Position numbers and translations under genes: made by a program. A DNA stretch of 38,917 nt, from contig JBFGNS010000023.1 in assembly GCA_041574955.1 (NCBI GenBank), positions 1-38,917 of the forward strand, given 5' to 3'. Below are positions 38,312 through 38,917 of the stretch, one piece after another. The notes below the pieces were generated by a model. It saw only the letters and a list, made by a program, of their open reading frames with translations. It was not told where the DNA came from and did no database searches. Each line of letters begins with the position of its first letter. Position 1 is the first letter of the stretch. The DNA comes from CALZJC01 sp041574955. Its GTDB lineage: Bacteria; Acidobacteriota; Thermoanaerobaculia; Multivoradales; JAHEKO01.

Positions 38312-38557
38312 ATGGCGAAGCACGAGTGGGAACCGATCCTGATGAGCGCGGTGGGGTTCGGCAACACGATGACGGCGGTGCACGGCGTACTCGGTGTGGG
38401 GCTGCTGTGCATTGCGTTGCTGTTCAAGTGCCTGGTGCTGCTCAACCTCATTCTCGGGCTGCTCCACATCTGCCTGGCGATCTACGCCTGGCGCCACGTC
38501 CGCAACCTGAGGGCGATGAGCGACCGGCTCCATCCGCATACGGAGCATCCGGACTAG
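38312..38557 (+). CDS. Small two-helix membrane protein, function unknown
   Basis: The 81-aa protein starts at ATG 38312, two bases after the TPR-CHAT stop and preceded by GGAGG inside the end of that gene. It has two hydrophobic segments (about 20-37, VHGVLGVGLLCIALLF, and 40-61, LVLLNLILGLLHICLAIYAW) joined by a short Lys-Cys turn, and a basic then acidic C-terminal tail (WRHVRNLRAMSDRL). I recognise no family. Tight coupling points to shared expression with the CHAT gene. A partner, a substrate or an unrelated passenger are all possible. Confidence 0.75.
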   Translation: MAKHEWEPILMSAVGFGNTMTAVHGVLGVGLLCIALLFKCLVLLNLILGLLHICLAIYAWRHVRNLRAMSDRLHPHTEHPD

Positions 38558-38585
38558 GGGGCGGGCCCCGGGCTTGAGGGCTCGG

Positions 38586-38640
38586 GGCTTCGGGCCGGAT
38601 GCGCAGGCCGGGCGGGGGCCCGGGGCTGCGCTCCAAAGGC
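38586..38640 (+). repeat. 55-bp direct repeat, copy 1
   Basis: This copy is identical at 52 of 55 positions (counted by eye) to the copy at 38863-38917, offset 277 bp. The unit begins GGCTTCGGGCC and ends GCTGCGCTCCAAAGGC, with a GGGGGCCCGGGG core that is self-complementary in part. Confidence 0.8.
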
Positions 38641-38789
38641 GAGGGTGATGTCGCTCCGCCCCGGGCCCCCGCCCGGCGGGCGCACCCTCCGGGGGTGGCT
38701 TTCGAGCCGCTGTCGCTTCGAGAGACGAAGATGCTTCGCCCTCGGTGATGCTGAGGGGCCGGCGTCCGACTTCGGGACCCGAAGCCCGC

Positions 38790-38816
38790 TGTCATCCTGA
38801 GCGCAGCGAAGGACCT
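38790..38816 (+). repeat. Dispersed intergenic repeat-like motif (TGTCATCCTGAGC type)
   Basis: TGTCATCCTGAGCGCAGCGA followed by AGGACCT resembles a short intergenic repeat I recall as frequent in several environmental bacterial genomes. Assignment rests on memory of the motif, not on multiple copies in this window. Confidence 0.5.
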
Positions 38817-38862
38817 CGGCGCCGGACCTGGCAGGCGCGTACCGGCTGGCAGCACCGTTCGC

Positions 38863-38917
38863 GGCTTCGGGCCGGGTGCGCAGGCCGTTCGGGGGCCCGG
38901 GGCTGCGCTCCAAAGGC
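38863..38917 (+). repeat. 55-bp direct repeat, copy 2, running to the window edge
   Basis: Second copy of the unit at 38586-38640, with three mismatches. The window ends exactly where copy 1 ends its similarity block, so the repeat may continue beyond the edge, or the contig may end in the repeat. Confidence 0.8.

Larger units (their letters stand above)
38558..38917. other. Non-coding tail with direct repeats, no supported gene
   Basis: No frame here has domain-like or codon-biased coding character. The stretch is very GC-rich and holds two copies of a 55-bp direct repeat, runs such as GGGGGCCCGGGG that can fold, and a dispersed-repeat-like motif. It continues beyond the window. Confidence 0.6.

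Noticed and set aside
34881..38557. Gasdermin-type defence operon
   Set aside because: The CHAT protein has an N-terminal signal peptide and the small protein does not resemble a gasdermin; kept only as a speculative partner idea.

Overview
The window is very GC-rich (roughly 70% by eye, not computed) and densely coded, with many TTG and GTG starts. It holds large Y_Y_Y/Reg_prop sensor, kinase-TolB, TPR-CHAT, SdrD-B/gingipain and RND genes. That gene mix resembles Acidobacteriota, perhaps the Thermoanaerobaculia/Holophagae side; this is an inference from gene content, not a phylogenetic placement. No tRNA, rRNA, CRISPR array, insertion sequence or phage gene was recognised.

Layout. (1) 1-7713: the left edge enters a dipeptidyl-peptidase IV (DPP IV) N-terminal propeller, broken by an in-frame TAA at 490-492. 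At about 1036 it runs without a frame break into the middle of an SdrD-B-like repeat of a giant secreted protein that ends in a gingipain-type C25 cysteine peptidase. Both domains are cut mid-fold, so this looks like a rearrangement or an assembly chimera. (2) 7752-10795: a compact lasso-peptide locus with a promoter/operator, the macrolactam synthetase (cyclase, TTG start), a 55-residue precursor not obvious to ordinary gene callers (9709-9876, TTG start with a strong Shine-Dalgarno), and an HPr-kinase-like lasso kinase. The RRE (B1) and leader peptidase (B2) genes are absent. (3) 10817-20378, minus strand: a Reg_prop/Y_Y_Y diguanylate cyclase, a secreted subtilase with a WSDG-repeat tail, a sigma-54 activator carrying a degenerate GGDEF domain and two Fis-like HTHs, and a zinc-ribbon protein. 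(4) 20515-28029, plus: an RND adaptor and two tandem RND permeases. (5) 28078-30696, minus: a membrane Ser/Thr kinase with a TolB-like propeller. (6) 30793-33171, plus: a fused E1 alpha/beta 2-oxoacid dehydrogenase. (7) 33184-38557: an ECF sigma factor and zinc-finger anti-sigma factor (minus), divergent from a secreted TPR-CHAT protease-like protein and a tightly coupled two-helix membrane protein. (8) 38558-38917: non-coding, with a 55-bp direct repeat and a dispersed-repeat-like motif.

How the genes work together. The lasso locus is the clearest self-contained pathway. The cyclase should close a Gly1-Asp8 ring on the core, and the kinase could phosphorylate the peptide, while leader recognition and cleavage must come from elsewhere. 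The adaptor and two permeases should form one envelope efflux system that needs an outer-membrane channel encoded elsewhere. The sigma/anti-sigma pair probably controls an envelope response and may include the divergent TPR-CHAT operon. Two signalling proteins carry GGDEF folds, one with intact and one with lost catalytic residues.
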